64,000 nucleotides of DNA, taken from Cupriavidus pauculus. Its GTDB lineage: Bacteria; Pseudomonadota; Gammaproteobacteria; Burkholderiales; Burkholderiaceae. Below the pieces are notes generated by a model. That model ran no database searches. It saw only the letters and a program-made list of their open reading frames with translations, and had not been told where the DNA came from. Made by a program: the position numbers and the translations under genes. Location: assembly GCF_022179805.1 (NCBI RefSeq), contig NZ_BPUO01000004.1, positions 248,001 through 312,000 of the forward strand, written 5' to 3'. Below, in pieces: positions 17,573-26,757 of this stretch. Position 1 is the first letter of the stretch. Each line of letters starts with the position of its first letter.

Positions 17573-18124
17573 TCAGAGCGCCGCGGGTACCTTGGCCGGA
17601 GCGGCGGTGGCCGTCGGCTGGGATTTTTCCTGGCGGCTGCCGTAGGCAAAGTAGCGTGCCTTGGCGCCGCGGCTCCAGTAGGCCACCGTGAACTGCTTGC
17701 CGTCGCGTGCATAGAGCAGTTCCAGGGTGCCGTTGGCGGCCGCCCATTCGGCATAGGCGTTCTGGGCGCCGGCATCGGTCTTGCGCTTCGATTCGTAGCG
17801 GGCGTCGAGCTTGTGGCTCACGTCGTCCAGCGCGGTGCGGTCGAAGGTCAAGGTCACGAGCGTGACGATGTCCTGGGCGTCGCAGTTCACCACCGCACGG
17901 GACAGCCCGGGCAGGTTGAAGCGCTCCAGGCGCTTCAGCTCGAACGCGTCGCCGCCGGCCCACGGCGTCTTGCCGGTCTTCTCGCGATTGGGCCCGGGCG
18001 CCAGGCGCGCGCATGGGGTCTTGCCGAGCTCCAGCCCGAGGGGTGCCGCAATGCCACCAACGGCGGACTGGGCGTTTGCAGCCGATGCCAGGCACGCGAT
18101 GGCCAGCAGGAATAGCTTCTTCAT
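17573..18124 (-). CDS. Exported hypothetical protein
   Basis: A 183-residue protein with a Sec signal peptide (MKKLFLLAIACLASAANAQS, cleavage after NAQ or ANA). The mature part has two cysteines (TPCARL and VNCDAQ) that could form a disulfide, and a C-terminal Ala/Pro tail. No family recognised. It lies between the PEP-mutase-like gene and a LysR gene, all on the minus strand, with 33 bases to the LysR stop. Confidence 0.75.
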   Translation of the reverse strand: MKKLFLLAIACLASAANAQSAVGGIAAPLGLELGKTPCARLAPGPNREKTGKTPWAGGDAFELKRLERFNLPGLSRAVVNCDAQDIVTLVTLTFDRTALDDVSHKLDARYESKRKTDAGAQNAYAEWAAANGTLELLYARDGKQFTVAYWSRGAKARYFAYGSRQEKSQPTATAAPAKVPAAL

Positions 18125-18156
18125 GGGGGAATGCTTCCAAACGATGACGGTGGATT

Positions 18157-19083
18157 TTACGGCTTTCCGGCGTCCGGACTTGAGGGATCGACCGCAGCCC
18201 CGACCGGGGCACCGCTGGTCAGTTGCCGTGCCAGCAGGCCGGCATGCGGCGTCAGCGCGCCAAAATCGCGTGCGCACAGGTACAGGCGCCGCGTGGCCCA
18301 TGGCTCGGACAGCGGCAGGATGGCCAGTCCTCCCGGCATCGAACGCGCCAGCGCGTTGGACACGATAGAGATGCCGATGCCGGCGTCCACCAGCATCGCC
18401 ACCTGTTCGGTGCTGCGCAACTGGACGCGATAGTGAAGCTGGTGGCCAAGCCGCGAGGCGCGCTCGGCAAGGTGGGCCTCCAGCGCCGTGTCCGCCATGC
18501 CGACGATGGGCTCGCCGACGATGTCGGCAAACGCGACCGTGGCTTGCGCGGCGATGCGGTGGCGGCGGCTGGCCACCACCACGAGCTGGTCTTGTGCGAT
18601 GCGGTGGGTCTGCAGGTTCGCGAAATCGGTGAAGTCCGCCACGATGCCCAGTTCCGCGCGACCCTCGACCAGGGCCTGGACGATCTCGGGGCTGGGCCGT
18701 TCGCCCAGGTCCACCGACAGGTCGGGATGGTCGGCGAGAAAGCGGCACAGATGCGGCGGCAGGAACGACGCCAGCGCCGCCGTGTTCGACAACAGCCGGA
18801 TGCGGCCCTTGAGGCCGGTGGCAAAGCCGCGCAATTCGCCGCGCATCTGCTCGACCTGGCCCAGGATCGAGCGGGCATGGCGTACCAGCGCCTCGCCGGC
18901 CGCCGTGGGCGTGACCCCGCGCCGGTTGCGTTCCAGCAACGGTGCGCCCAGCACGGCTTCCATCCCGGCGATGCGCTCGCTGACGGAGGCCACGGCCAGA
19001 TGCATCGACCGCGCACCCTGGGTCAGGCTGCCGCATTCCACGACGCTCAGGAAGAGCCGCATATCGGTCAGGTCGAAGCGCAC
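18157..19083 (-). CDS. LysR-family transcriptional regulator
   Basis: A 308-residue LysR protein: an N-terminal winged helix (MRFDLTDMRLFLSVVECGSL, then LERNRRGVTPTAAG) and an effector domain with RPSPEIVQALVEGRAELGIV and GISIVSNALARSM. It is divergent from the TauE/SafE transporter at 19156 with only 72 bases between the starts, so that transporter is a probable target. Confidence 0.94.
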   Translation of the reverse strand: MRFDLTDMRLFLSVVECGSLTQGARSMHLAVASVSERIAGMEAVLGAPLLERNRRGVTPTAAGEALVRHARSILGQVEQMRGELRGFATGLKGRIRLLSNTAALASFLPPHLCRFLADHPDLSVDLGERPSPEIVQALVEGRAELGIVADFTDFANLQTHRIAQDQLVVVASRRHRIAAQATVAFADIVGEPIVGMADTALEAHLAERASRLGHQLHYRVQLRSTEQVAMLVDAGIGISIVSNALARSMPGGLAILPLSEPWATRRLYLCARDFGALTPHAGLLARQLTSGAPVGAAVDPSSPDAGKP

Positions 19084-19155
19084 GCCAGTTGTCCCCTGCT
19101 TTCGGTTTGGCCGAAGTCTAGCACCGGAAATGCCAGATTGCGGAGGCGGCGGGCG

Positions 19156-19941
19156 ATGGCTAGCATTCGCTCCATGGACCCCATACTTCTGGTTTTTGGC
19201 GCGGGATTTGTGGCCGGCGCGATGAATGCGCTGGCCGGCGGCGGCTCGTTCGTCAGCCTACCCGCGATGATTGCGGCCGGTGTGCCACCGGTTCAGGCGA
19301 ACACATCGAGCACGGTCGCGCTGTTTCCGGGTGGCCTGGCCAGCGCCTGGGCCTATCGCGACGGGCTGGGTCCGGTCGGTTCGGTGCCGCTGCGCGCGCT
19401 GATGGTGGCCACGCTGTGCGGCGGCTTCGCCGGGGCGCTGCTGCTGTTGCGCACGTCGTCGGCGGCGTTCACGTTCGTGCTGCCCTGGCTGCTGCTGATC
19501 GCATGCGTGGCGCTGGCGTTCGGGCGCCAGCTGGGCGAGGCGCTGCGCCGGCGCTGGCGCATCCACGCGCATGCGGTGCTGGCCGTGCAGTTCGGGCTGG
19601 GCGTGTACGGTGGCTATTTCGGCGGCGCAGTCGGCATCATGATGATCGCCATGTGGGGTCTGCTGGACAGCCGCGATATCAAGAACCTCAACGCGCCGCG
19701 CACGCTGATGGTCAGTGCGGCCAATGCCGTGGCCGTGATCGCGTTCATCGTCGCCAATGCAGTGCGCTGGCCGGAGACGCTGGCCATGCTGATTGGCGCG
19801 GTCCTGGGTGGTTACGGTGGCGCGCTGCTTGGCAGGATGACGCCGCCGCGCGTGGTGCGCGCCGGTACGCTGCTGGCCACGTCATGCATCACGCTGGCGT
19901 TCTTCGTGAAGACGTACGGGCCGGCGCTGATGCACCGCTAG
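19156..19941 (+). CDS. TauE/SafE family membrane transporter
   Basis: A 261-residue membrane protein of the TauE/SafE (sulfite/organosulfonate exporter) family: the N-terminal half has GAGFVAGAMNALAGGGSFVSLP and VQANTSSTVALFPG, and the second half has the repeat GGYFGGAVGIMMIAM with PRTLMVSAANAVAV. About seven or eight helices. ATG 19156 follows GGAGG with 9-base spacing; the internal ATG at 19174 is the alternative start and lacks a site. Family members export small anions; the substrate is unknown. Confidence 0.88.
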   Translation: MASIRSMDPILLVFGAGFVAGAMNALAGGGSFVSLPAMIAAGVPPVQANTSSTVALFPGGLASAWAYRDGLGPVGSVPLRALMVATLCGGFAGALLLLRTSSAAFTFVLPWLLLIACVALAFGRQLGEALRRRWRIHAHAVLAVQFGLGVYGGYFGGAVGIMMIAMWGLLDSRDIKNLNAPRTLMVSAANAVAVIAFIVANAVRWPETLAMLIGAVLGGYGGALLGRMTPPRVVRAGTLLATSCITLAFFVKTYGPALMHR

Positions 19942-19979
19942 AACGCCGCTGGACGTGGTGGATGCGGGCGTCGTGGTTG

Positions 19980-20384
19980 CTAGTCGACCTGCTCGACCAG
20001 CGCGGCGTCCATCATCGCGATGGTCAGGCCGATCAACAGCGCGATGGCCGAGGCAATGAACCAGCGCACGGTCTTGCGGTACTCGGGAATGCTGTCGTCT
20101 TCCAGCCGCAACGCGCGAAACAACGCAAGGATCTGCAGCGCGACGGCCAGGATCAGGCACAGCGCGGCCGCGAGCGAACTGGCGCTCCAGTAGCCGGGAC
20201 TCTCGAATCCCCAGAAGCGCCAGAACGCCAGCGAAAACCCCAGCAGCACCGTGATCGCGGTGATGATGCCCTGACGGAAGCCGGATGGCACCACCGATGG
20301 CGCTGGCACGGGTAGTGGCGCTTGCGGCAGCACGGGCGGCGGCGCGGAGCCCGGCTGGTTCTGGGGTGGGATGTCGGCAGGCAT
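19980..20384 (-). CDS. Small membrane protein, unknown function
   Basis: A 134-residue protein: a Pro-rich N-terminal tail (about residues 1-36) followed by three predicted membrane helices (GIITAITVLLGFSLAFW, LAAALCLILAVALQILAL, and FIASAIALLIGLTIAMM) with a charged loop between helices two and three. It starts 8 bases after the stop of the cupin gene, so the two form an operon. No family recognised. Confidence 0.72.
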   Translation of the reverse strand: MPADIPPQNQPGSAPPPVLPQAPLPVPAPSVVPSGFRQGIITAITVLLGFSLAFWRFWGFESPGYWSASSLAAALCLILAVALQILALFRALRLEDDSIPEYRKTVRWFIASAIALLIGLTIAMMDAALVEQVD

Positions 20385-20392
20385 CCGCAGGC

Positions 20393-20809
20393 TCAGCGCT
20401 CGGTTGCCGGCATTTCCACGATGGCCAGTGTGGCGATATTGCCGCCGATCACCCGGCTCCGATGCCCCTTGCCGCGCGTGTCCTCCAGCAACAGGGGGTT
20501 TCCGGGCACCAGCGAGCGGCACTCGCCGTCGGACGCTTCGAATTCCATCTCGCCGTCGAGCATGAAGACCCACATGCGGATGGGCGCCGGATGCAGGTCG
20601 CCGACCCAACCCGTAGGCAAGACCAGGAATCCCTGCCGCACTGCCTCATCCAGGCGCGACACGCGGAAGGCAGGCGCCGGCGGCGCGAAGTTCCGCTCGG
20701 TCATCTCGAACGACAACGCACCAAAATGTGATTCGCCGGATTCATCGGCATAGATGCGCCCGAAGGCAAGTGTCGAATGACTGACTGGATAATCCGTGGA
20801 TGCGGCCAT
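20393..20809 (-). CDS. Cupin-domain protein
   Basis: A 138-residue protein with a cupin-like core: LHPAPIRMWVFMLDGEMEFEAS, then GNPLLLEDTRGKGHRSRVIGG. The His positions (DLHPAP and KGHRSR) match the two cupin motifs loosely. The ATG at 20809 has GAGG upstream. It is the first gene of a two-gene unit with the membrane protein at 19980. No specific activity can be assigned. Confidence 0.75.
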   Translation of the reverse strand: MAASTDYPVSHSTLAFGRIYADESGESHFGALSFEMTERNFAPPAPAFRVSRLDEAVRQGFLVLPTGWVGDLHPAPIRMWVFMLDGEMEFEASDGECRSLVPGNPLLLEDTRGKGHRSRVIGGNIATLAIVEMPATER

Positions 20810-20881
20810 GGCGTGCCTCCCCCTGATGTGTGCTCTCCAGTCTAGTCGGGCCATGCGGCGGCGCAACGCGTATCAGACCGC

Positions 20882-21394
20882 TCAGCCCTGTACGCGTCGG
20901 GTGATGGCGCGCGCGAACCAGTCGTCGAGCATTGCCTTTTCATAGCGGAGCGGATCGCTGTAACCGTACAGGTTCACGCCCCAGTTGAAGTTCATGTTGT
21001 TGATGCGCTCCTCGTTGATGGCGATGGTTTCATCGCCGTGCTTCAGCACGTAGCGCAGTGTCATGCGCGGCCACGTGGCGTCGCGGATCACCCGCACGTT
21101 GCTCTGGTAGCGCCAGTCGATATAGCCGGCCAGGTCGATGTCCAACACCTCGATCGTCAGCGAGTACCCAGGCGGCAGGTCACGTGCCGCAAGCCGCTGC
21201 AGGTGCTGGCGGATGGAATTGAGCACCTGGGGGTCGCTGCCATAGCCGTAGTGCTTCGACGCGTCCTGATAGGTTTCGGGATGGATGAAGGTGACGTCGA
21301 GCGCGCTCGACGGCGGCTCGGCCGCGATGGCGGAACCCAGCGTGGCCAGCATGGCCGCAACGGGGGGAAGAATGCGGGCAGTCAGGCGAGACAT
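20882..21394 (-). CDS. DUF3016 exported protein
   Basis: A 170-residue protein with a signal peptide (about residues 1-25, ending AIAA). It matches DUF3016: LDVTFIHPETYQDA at the start of the mature part, a segment DLPPGYSLTIEVLDIDLAG, and a Trp/Tyr-rich C-terminus (NFNWGVNLYGYSDPLRYEK). Function unknown. It stands alone, between the cupin pair and the divergent deaminase. Confidence 0.82.
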   Translation of the reverse strand: MSRLTARILPPVAAMLATLGSAIAAEPPSSALDVTFIHPETYQDASKHYGYGSDPQVLNSIRQHLQRLAARDLPPGYSLTIEVLDIDLAGYIDWRYQSNVRVIRDATWPRMTLRYVLKHGDETIAINEERINNMNFNWGVNLYGYSDPLRYEKAMLDDWFARAITRRVQG

Positions 21395-21484
21395 GGCACG
21401 TGCTCCAGAGGCCTGCGACGCTTTCAGCTTAGTACAGGCGGCCTGCGGTTATCATCGGCGCTTGCGATTTACCGGAAACCAGAC

Positions 21485-21952
21485 ATGTCGAATGCACAAC
21501 GGTATCTGCGCGAGGCCATTCGCCTGGCGCAAGCCAACATGGAAGCCGGCGGCCGGCCGTTCGGCGCCGTGATCGTGCGGGACGGCGAGGTCCTGATGAC
21601 GGCCGTCAACGAAATCCACAAGACCAACGACCCGACATCGCATGCCGAACTGAACGCGATCCGCGCGGCCAGCAGCAAGTTGGGCAGCCCGAGCCTGGCC
21701 GGGTGCGCCGTGTATGCCAGCGGCCATCCGTGTCCGATGTGCATGGCTGCCATGCGCCTGGCCGGCGTGACAGAGGTGGCGTACGCCTATTCGAACGACG
21801 ATGGCGAACCATTCGGGCTGTCCACGGCGGCGATCTATGCGGATCTGGCGAAGCCGTTCGCGGAGCAGTCGATGAAGATCGAGTATGTGCCCGTGCGGCT
21901 GGAGGGGGAGGTGGATTTGTATGAGGGGTGGAAGCGGCGGCAGCGGGGATGA
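21485..21952 (+). CDS. Nucleoside/guanine deaminase (CMP/dCMP deaminase fold)
   Basis: A 155-residue zinc deaminase: the active-site His-Ala-Glu in PTSHAELNAIR and the zinc cysteines in HPCPMCMAAM. Its length and the EPFGLS and KIEYVPVRLEGE regions fit the guanine deaminase/nucleoside deaminase group rather than TadA. It would hydrolyse the exocyclic amine of guanine or a related base. Start at 21485; divergent from the DUF3016 gene. Confidence 0.9.
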   Translation: MSNAQRYLREAIRLAQANMEAGGRPFGAVIVRDGEVLMTAVNEIHKTNDPTSHAELNAIRAASSKLGSPSLAGCAVYASGHPCPMCMAAMRLAGVTEVAYAYSNDDGEPFGLSTAAIYADLAKPFAEQSMKIEYVPVRLEGEVDLYEGWKRRQRG

Positions 21953-21967
21953 TGCCTGAGGTGTTCG

Positions 21968-22091
21968 CCTCTCTCCCACAAGGTGGGAGAGAGGCGGGGG
22001 AGAGGGCAAAGCGGTTCAAATTGCGACAGATCGGCAAGCAGAGCCTCCGGCCCTCTCCCCCAACCCCTCTCCCGCGCACGGGAGAGGGGAG
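21968..22091. repeat. Two-hairpin palindromic intergenic element, copy 1
   Basis: Two hairpins with CTCTCCC/GGGAGAG stems (21968-21993 and 22065-22089) flank a spacer containing GTTCAAATTGCGACAGATC and GGCAAGCAGAGCC. The same arrangement is found at 37312-37450, 43911-44040 and 50906-51038. It lies between convergent gene ends (deaminase and Bug receptor). Confidence 0.8.
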
Positions 22092-22120
22092 TCAGCACAT
22101 GAGGGTTTGCTAACGAACCC

Positions 22121-23107
22121 TCAATCCAGCGTGATCTTCCCCGCCTTCACGATCTGCGCGTAGCGCGTGGTATCGCGGTCGATCAGCTTGCGGAACTCGT
22201 CGGGCGTGCTGCCCACGGGGATGAAGCCCAGTTCCGTGAGCTTCTTCGCCACGTCGGCGCTGCGCGCGGCGGCGGCGATTTCCTTGGCCATGCGGTCGAT
22301 CACCGGTTGCGGCGTACCTGCCGGGGCCAGCAGGCCCGTCCAGGAACTCATCACGAAGCCCGGAAAGCCGGACTCTTCCATCGTCGGGATATTCGGCTCG
22401 CCGGGCCAGCGCTTGGCCGATGCCACGGCCAGCACGTTGATTTTGCCGGACTTGACGTGGGGCATCGGCACCAGCAGCGGATCGAATGCCACCGACACTT
22501 CGCCCGATACCAGCGCGGGCAGGATCGGTGCGCTGCCGTTGTACGGCACGTGGGTCATCTTGACCTTCGATTCCATGGCCAGCCGTTCGCCGGTCAGGTG
22601 CGCCGAGCTGCCAACGCCGCTGGAACCAAACGTCAGCGCATCGGGATGCTTGCGGCCGTAGTCGACCAGCTCGCCCACCGTCTTGGCCGGCACCTTCTTC
22701 GCAGAGAACAGGAACAGCGGCAGCTCCGCCATTTCAGCAACCGGCACCAGGTCCGACGGCTTGTAACTGAGCTTGGAATACAGCGACATGTTGGCGCTGT
22801 ACGCGGCCAGCACCGACACGAAGGTGTAGCCGTCGGGGGTCGAACGTGCCGCCACGCCCACGCCCAGCGTGCTGTTGGCGCCGGGCTTGTTCTCGATGAT
22901 GATCGGCTGGCCCAGGCTTTGCGCCACCTTCTCGAAGACCACGCGCGACACGGTGTCGGTGGACCCGCCCGGCGTGTAGGGCACGATGACCTTGATTGGC
23001 TTGGTGGGCCAGGCATCGGCCGCAATGGCTGCCTGGCCGGCAAAAACGGTGGCGATGGCAACGGCCATCCCGCACGCAACGCGCGTGGCTTGACGCTTGA
23101 TACGCAC
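22121..23107 (-). CDS. Bug-family tripartite tricarboxylate transporter receptor
   Basis: A 328-residue periplasmic receptor. It has a signal peptide (about residues 1-29, ending AIAA), then IKVIVPYTPGGSTDTVSR, ENKPGANSTLGVG, PDGYT and THVPYNGSAPILPAL. Start is GTG at 23107, preceded by AAGGAG with 7-base spacing. It binds a small carboxylate or related solute for an unlinked TctAB-type transporter, as no membrane components are adjacent. A LuxR-type regulator gene lies upstream on the same strand about 200 bases away. Confidence 0.92.
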   Translation of the reverse strand: MRIKRQATRVACGMAVAIATVFAGQAAIAADAWPTKPIKVIVPYTPGGSTDTVSRVVFEKVAQSLGQPIIIENKPGANSTLGVGVAARSTPDGYTFVSVLAAYSANMSLYSKLSYKPSDLVPVAEMAELPLFLFSAKKVPAKTVGELVDYGRKHPDALTFGSSGVGSSAHLTGERLAMESKVKMTHVPYNGSAPILPALVSGEVSVAFDPLLVPMPHVKSGKINVLAVASAKRWPGEPNIPTMEESGFPGFVMSSWTGLLAPAGTPQPVIDRMAKEIAAAARSADVAKKLTELGFIPVGSTPDEFRKLIDRDTTRYAQIVKAGKITLD

Positions 23108-23310
23108 TACATCTCCTTCACTGATGTTCTTCCGCACCCGGTGGCTGCGCCCCGAGGCTCTATGGCCGGGCATGGCCCAGTCTCGCGGATTATCCGTGAG
23201 GGATTCGGAAACCGGAGTCAGGGTCAGCCCCGGGTTTGCGAGGCAATGTGCGATAGCCGAACCGAAGTCTGCCCCGCGGCCCGCTTGCGTACTGCAGGGC
23301 AGGCGACAGG

Positions 23311-24051
23311 TCAGGCGGCTTCGGCCGCAGCCGAGGTGCCGGCCAGCATCGCGCCTTTTTCGCGCGCCATGAAGACTGCCTCGGTCTTGTTGCGCGCGGA
23401 CAGCCTGCGGTAGACCTGCAGCGTATGGCTCTTCACCGTGGGGATCGAGATATGCAGGCGCCGGCTGATCAGCTTGATCGACAAGCCCATCGACAGCAGC
23501 ACCAGCACGTCGTACTGCCGCTGCGTCAGGCTGAGTTGCCGCGCCTCGCTGACGCAGTCGGGCAACGTCAGGCCGATCGTGCGCGGCACGGCAATCGGCA
23601 CCGCCGTCGTCATTGCGTCGCAGTCCATCCATTTCGGATCGTCTGCAATGCGTAGCGCCGCTCGTTCCATCGGCGAACCGGAGCAGCATCCGCTGCGGAG
23701 TGCGGCAATCATCTTGCGCAGCGTTTGCTCGATGGCTTCGAGCGTCGCGTTCTCGGGCAGCCAGGACAGCAACGGTGCGATCTCGCGCGGCGGCATCCAT
23801 TGCACGATGCCTCCAGCGCTCAGGTACAGCACGCCACGGACCGCCGAGGCTGTGCCAAGCAGTTGCAGCATCGCTGCATCGTAGCCATGCAACAGTTCTC
23901 CCACGATCAGCAGGTCGATGCCCGCCAGCGAGGTGCCGCGTGCCAAACGCGGTGTCATCGCACGGCAATCGTCGATGTCGCCGATACGATGTAGCACCTG
24001 CTGAATACCCAGGCCGATCAACGGCCGGGACTCCACGACAGCAGCCCTCAT
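23311..24051 (-). CDS. LuxR-family regulator with degenerate N-terminal domain
   Basis: A 246-residue regulator. The C-terminal LuxR helix-turn-helix is clear (LSLTQRQYDVLVLLSMG, ISIPTVKSHTLQVYRRLSARNK). The N-terminal part is the size and rough pattern of a receiver domain (AAVVESRPLIGLGIQ, DLLIVGE) but lacks the acidic pair normally at the first strand, so canonical phosphorylation is unlikely. No partner kinase is near. It may control the adjacent Bug receptor, but this is positional inference only. Confidence 0.85.
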   Translation of the reverse strand: MRAAVVESRPLIGLGIQQVLHRIGDIDDCRAMTPRLARGTSLAGIDLLIVGELLHGYDAAMLQLLGTASAVRGVLYLSAGGIVQWMPPREIAPLLSWLPENATLEAIEQTLRKMIAALRSGCCSGSPMERAALRIADDPKWMDCDAMTTAVPIAVPRTIGLTLPDCVSEARQLSLTQRQYDVLVLLSMGLSIKLISRRLHISIPTVKSHTLQVYRRLSARNKTEAVFMAREKGAMLAGTSAAAEAA

Positions 24052-24270
24052 GGTGACGCTCCCCCTAAATGTATTTCTTGGTTTGGAATCGACTATGCGG
24101 CAAGTTCCGTTCCATGGTGACTATCGGCCTGAAAGCCGCATGGGACGGTCGGGAGGATGTTTGGCGGCGTTACGGGTTACGTAACATTGGGAGGGTTCAT
24201 CGGCGGTGATTCACGTTTTTGCCGATGAGATGTTAAGACTGGGTTAAGGCGGCAGGGCAACATATGCCGT

Positions 24271-24313
24271 GGTTTGCTCCCCTCTCCCGCGCAGTGGGAG
24301 AGGGGAGCAAACC
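24271..24313. repeat. Perfect 18-bp inverted repeat (palindromic element, single hairpin)
   Basis: GGTTTGCTCCCCTCTCCC (24271-24288) is the exact complement of the arm at 24296-24313, with a 7-base loop. It has the same core as the two-hairpin elements. It lies just after the chemoreceptor stop and could end or stabilise that transcript; there is no T-run. Confidence 0.85.
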
Positions 24314-24330
24314 AGGCAGCGATTTGGTGC

Positions 24331-25890
24331 TTACAAAGCCCCAGCGAGCCTGAACTGCCCCACCGCCCGATGCAACGCATCCGCCTGGTCTTCCAGCGAC
24401 GCGGCGGCCGCCGTGGCTTCTTCCACCAGTGCGGCGTTCTGCTGGGCCATCTGGTCCATCTGCGATACCGCCTGATTGACCTGCTCGATGCCGCCGGTCT
24501 GTTCCTCGGTGGCTGCGCGCATCTCGCCCATCAGGTCGGTCACGCGCTTCACGGCATTGACGATTTCCTCCATCGCCTTGCCCGCACCTTCCACCAGCGT
24601 GGCGCCGTCGTCCACACGTTGGGCCGAATTGTCGATCAGTGCCTTGATCTCCTTGGCCGCCGTGGCGGAGCGCTGCGCCAGGCTGCGCACTTCACCAGCC
24701 ACCACGGCAAAGCCACGGCCCTGCTCGCCGGCGCGGGCCGCTTCCACGGCAGCGTTCAGCGCCAGGATGTTGGTCTGGAACGCGATGCCTTCGATCACGC
24801 CGATGATGTCCACCACCTTGCCGGACGCGAGCTTGATCTCGCCCATCGTCTCCACCACCTTGTGCACGATCTCGCCGCCGCGCACGGCGATGTCCGACGC
24901 GCCTTCGGCAAGGTGCGCGGCCTGGCGCGCGTTATCGGCGCTCTGGCGCACGGTGCTGGTCAGTTCCTCCATGCTGGCGGCGGTTTCCTCCAGCGATGCG
25001 GCCTGTTCCTCGCTGCGGCGCGACAGGTCGACGTTACCAGCCGCGATCTGGCGCGCGGCACCGGCAATCGAATCGGCCGAGCCGCGAATCTGGCTGATGG
25101 CACCGGTCAGCTTGGTCTGCATCTGCTGCATGTTGTAGAGCACGCTGTCACGGTCGTTCGGCGCGGTTTCCACGTGGGTGCCCAGGTCGCCCTCGGCGAT
25201 GCGCGCGGCGATCCGGGACGTCAGCGCGGGTTCGCCGCCCAGCTGCTTCTGCAGGCTGATCGAGATGCGCACCATCACCACGCTCATCAGCGCGCCCACG
25301 GCAACCAGCCAGCCCAGCGCCTTCCAGAGCGCGGTGCGGAATTCGGCCTGGATGTCGTCCAGGTACAGGCCGGCGATGTAGTTCCAGTCCCACGGCTTGA
25401 AGTTCATCGTGTAGCTGAGCTTGGGCTGCGGGGCGTCTGCGCCGGGCTTGGGCCACAGGTATTCGATGAAGCCGTGGCCGGTGGTCTTGCCGATCTGCGC
25501 GATGTCGCGGAACAGGTAGACGCCGTTGGCGTCCTTGGTGTCGGACATGTTCTTGCCGTTCAGTTCGGCCTTGATGGCATGCATCAGCACGACCGTATCC
25601 GAACGCATGATGGTGAAGTAGCCGTCGGCGCCAAAGCGCATCGCGCGCACCCGATCAATGGCCTGCTTCTGCGCTTCCTCGGTGCTGATCTTGCCGGCAC
25701 GGGCCATGGCCTCGTATTCGGCAACCACTGAATTAGCGGTCTCGGTCACCTGCTGCAGCGCCACCTTGCGGTCTTGCAGCCGCTGGTCGCGCATCTGCCA
25801 GACGTTCCACAGCGTGATGGCCAGCAGGCACACCCAGCTCAGCACCAATGGCAGCATGAGCTTCCTTCTCAAACTCAGGTCTTGCAACAT
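24331..25890 (-). CDS. Methyl-accepting chemotaxis protein with single Cache sensor
   Basis: A 519-residue chemoreceptor. A membrane helix (about residues 11-30) is followed by a periplasmic single Cache-type domain (about 35-185, with [19 protein letters not shown] and [14 protein letters not shown]), a second helix (about 190-210), HAMP, and a signalling domain with the hairpin tip [20 protein letters not shown]. No C-terminal pentapeptide for CheR tethering. It senses small molecules outside the cell, probably organic acids given the Cache class. A sigma-28-like promoter lies at 25955-25982. Confidence 0.95.
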   Translation of the reverse strand: MLQDLSLRRKLMLPLVLSWVCLLAITLWNVWQMRDQRLQDRKVALQQVTETANSVVAEYEAMARAGKISTEEAQKQAIDRVRAMRFGADGYFTIMRSDTVVLMHAIKAELNGKNMSDTKDANGVYLFRDIAQIGKTTGHGFIEYLWPKPGADAPQPKLSYTMNFKPWDWNYIAGLYLDDIQAEFRTALWKALGWLVAVGALMSVVMVRISISLQKQLGGEPALTSRIAARIAEGDLGTHVETAPNDRDSVLYNMQQMQTKLTGAISQIRGSADSIAGAARQIAAGNVDLSRRSEEQAASLEETAASMEELTSTVRQSADNARQAAHLAEGASDIAVRGGEIVHKVVETMGEIKLASGKVVDIIGVIEGIAFQTNILALNAAVEAARAGEQGRGFAVVAGEVRSLAQRSATAAKEIKALIDNSAQRVDDGATLVEGAGKAMEEIVNAVKRVTDLMGEMRAATEEQTGGIEQVNQAVSQMDQMAQQNAALVEEATAAAASLEDQADALHRAVGQFRLAGAL

Positions 25891-25954
25891 CCCACTCCTC
25901 CGTTTCGCTTCGTTGATCGACGGGACGCTTGGGGGACGTCCTCTACCAGCGGCG

Positions 25955-25982
25955 CTAACGGCGAGCGGCAACGGAAACTTGA
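25955..25982 (-). promoter_or_regulatory. Sigma-28 (FliA)-like promoter of the Cache chemoreceptor
   Basis: Read on the minus strand: TCAAGTTT (25982-25975), 12 bases, then GCCGTTAG (25962-25955). This is close to the E. coli FliA consensus TAAAGTTT-N11-GCCGATAA and has the same layout as the element before the second chemoreceptor at 60694-60721. It lies 65 bases before the start codon. Confidence 0.6.
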
Positions 25983-26136
25983 CTGAGGATTGATACCAAT
26001 ACGGGAATAGTGGAGAGGCCGTCGCTTTCTCATCATTACATCTGCCCGGATCGTATCTGTGTGTGGCAGTATCTCCAGAAACGTCGAATCTGGCGCAGCA
26101 CTGCGCTTCCTGACGAAGCGAATGGAGAAGTAGCGG

Positions 26137-26733
26137 ATGGACCGAGCAACGGAAGACGCGATCCTCACCCTTGCGAACGGCGCGCGGGACACGGTATTCC
26201 TGGTCGACCGCGGAGGCGTGATTCGATACGTCAATGGACGTTGTGCCGAGACGCTGGGATTTGCACAGTCCGATGTCATCGGACAACCGATCATTGAACT
26301 GGTGATGCCTGGCGATCGTGACCGCACGATCCGGGAGGCCGCGCAGGTGCTGTCGGGCCAGCACCGTACGGGATTCGAGAACCGCTACCAGCATCGCGAT
26401 GGCCGCGCGATCTACCTGTCGTGGCAGGCGAACTGGCTCGACACGCACCAGTTGCGGATGGGCTTTGCGCGCGACGTCACGGCGCTGCGGCAACCGGCAT
26501 GCGAGCACTTGCTGGCGTCGACGCTGCTCGACGCGCTGGACCCGATGGAGCGCGACGTGCTGGTGCTGCTGCTGACCACGGCATCCGAAACCCAGATCGC
26601 CGACCGATTAGGCCAGAGCGCCGCGACGACGCAATCGCATGTGCGCAACGTATTCCGCAAGCTCGGCGTGCCGGGTCGGTTGGGCCTGATGAGCCTGTGC
26701 CTGCGCGACCTGGAAGCACCCGCCGAAGCTTGA
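26137..26733 (+). CDS. PAS-LuxR transcriptional regulator
   Basis: A 198-residue protein: a PAS domain (about residues 10-120: [33 protein letters not shown]) followed by a LuxR-type helix-turn-helix (about 128-195: [37 protein letters not shown]). It resembles FixJ/NarL-type outputs directly fused to a PAS sensor, similar in size to fungal PimM-like PAS-LuxR regulators. Ligand unknown. It is divergent from the chemoreceptor. Confidence 0.87.
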   Translation: MDRATEDAILTLANGARDTVFLVDRGGVIRYVNGRCAETLGFAQSDVIGQPIIELVMPGDRDRTIREAAQVLSGQHRTGFENRYQHRDGRAIYLSWQANWLDTHQLRMGFARDVTALRQPACEHLLASTLLDALDPMERDVLVLLLTTASETQIADRLGQSAATTQSHVRNVFRKLGVPGRLGLMSLCLRDLEAPAEA

Positions 26734-26757
26734 CGACGGTGGCGACGGCAGCGTCGC

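Noticed and set aside
18223..19155. Long frame upstream of and continuous with the TauE/SafE gene
   Set aside because: The extension is antisense to the LysR gene; the true start is at 19156 with a ribosome site.
24271..24313. Strong rho-independent terminator
   Set aside because: The stem is excellent but no T-run follows on either strand; kept as a repeat element instead.
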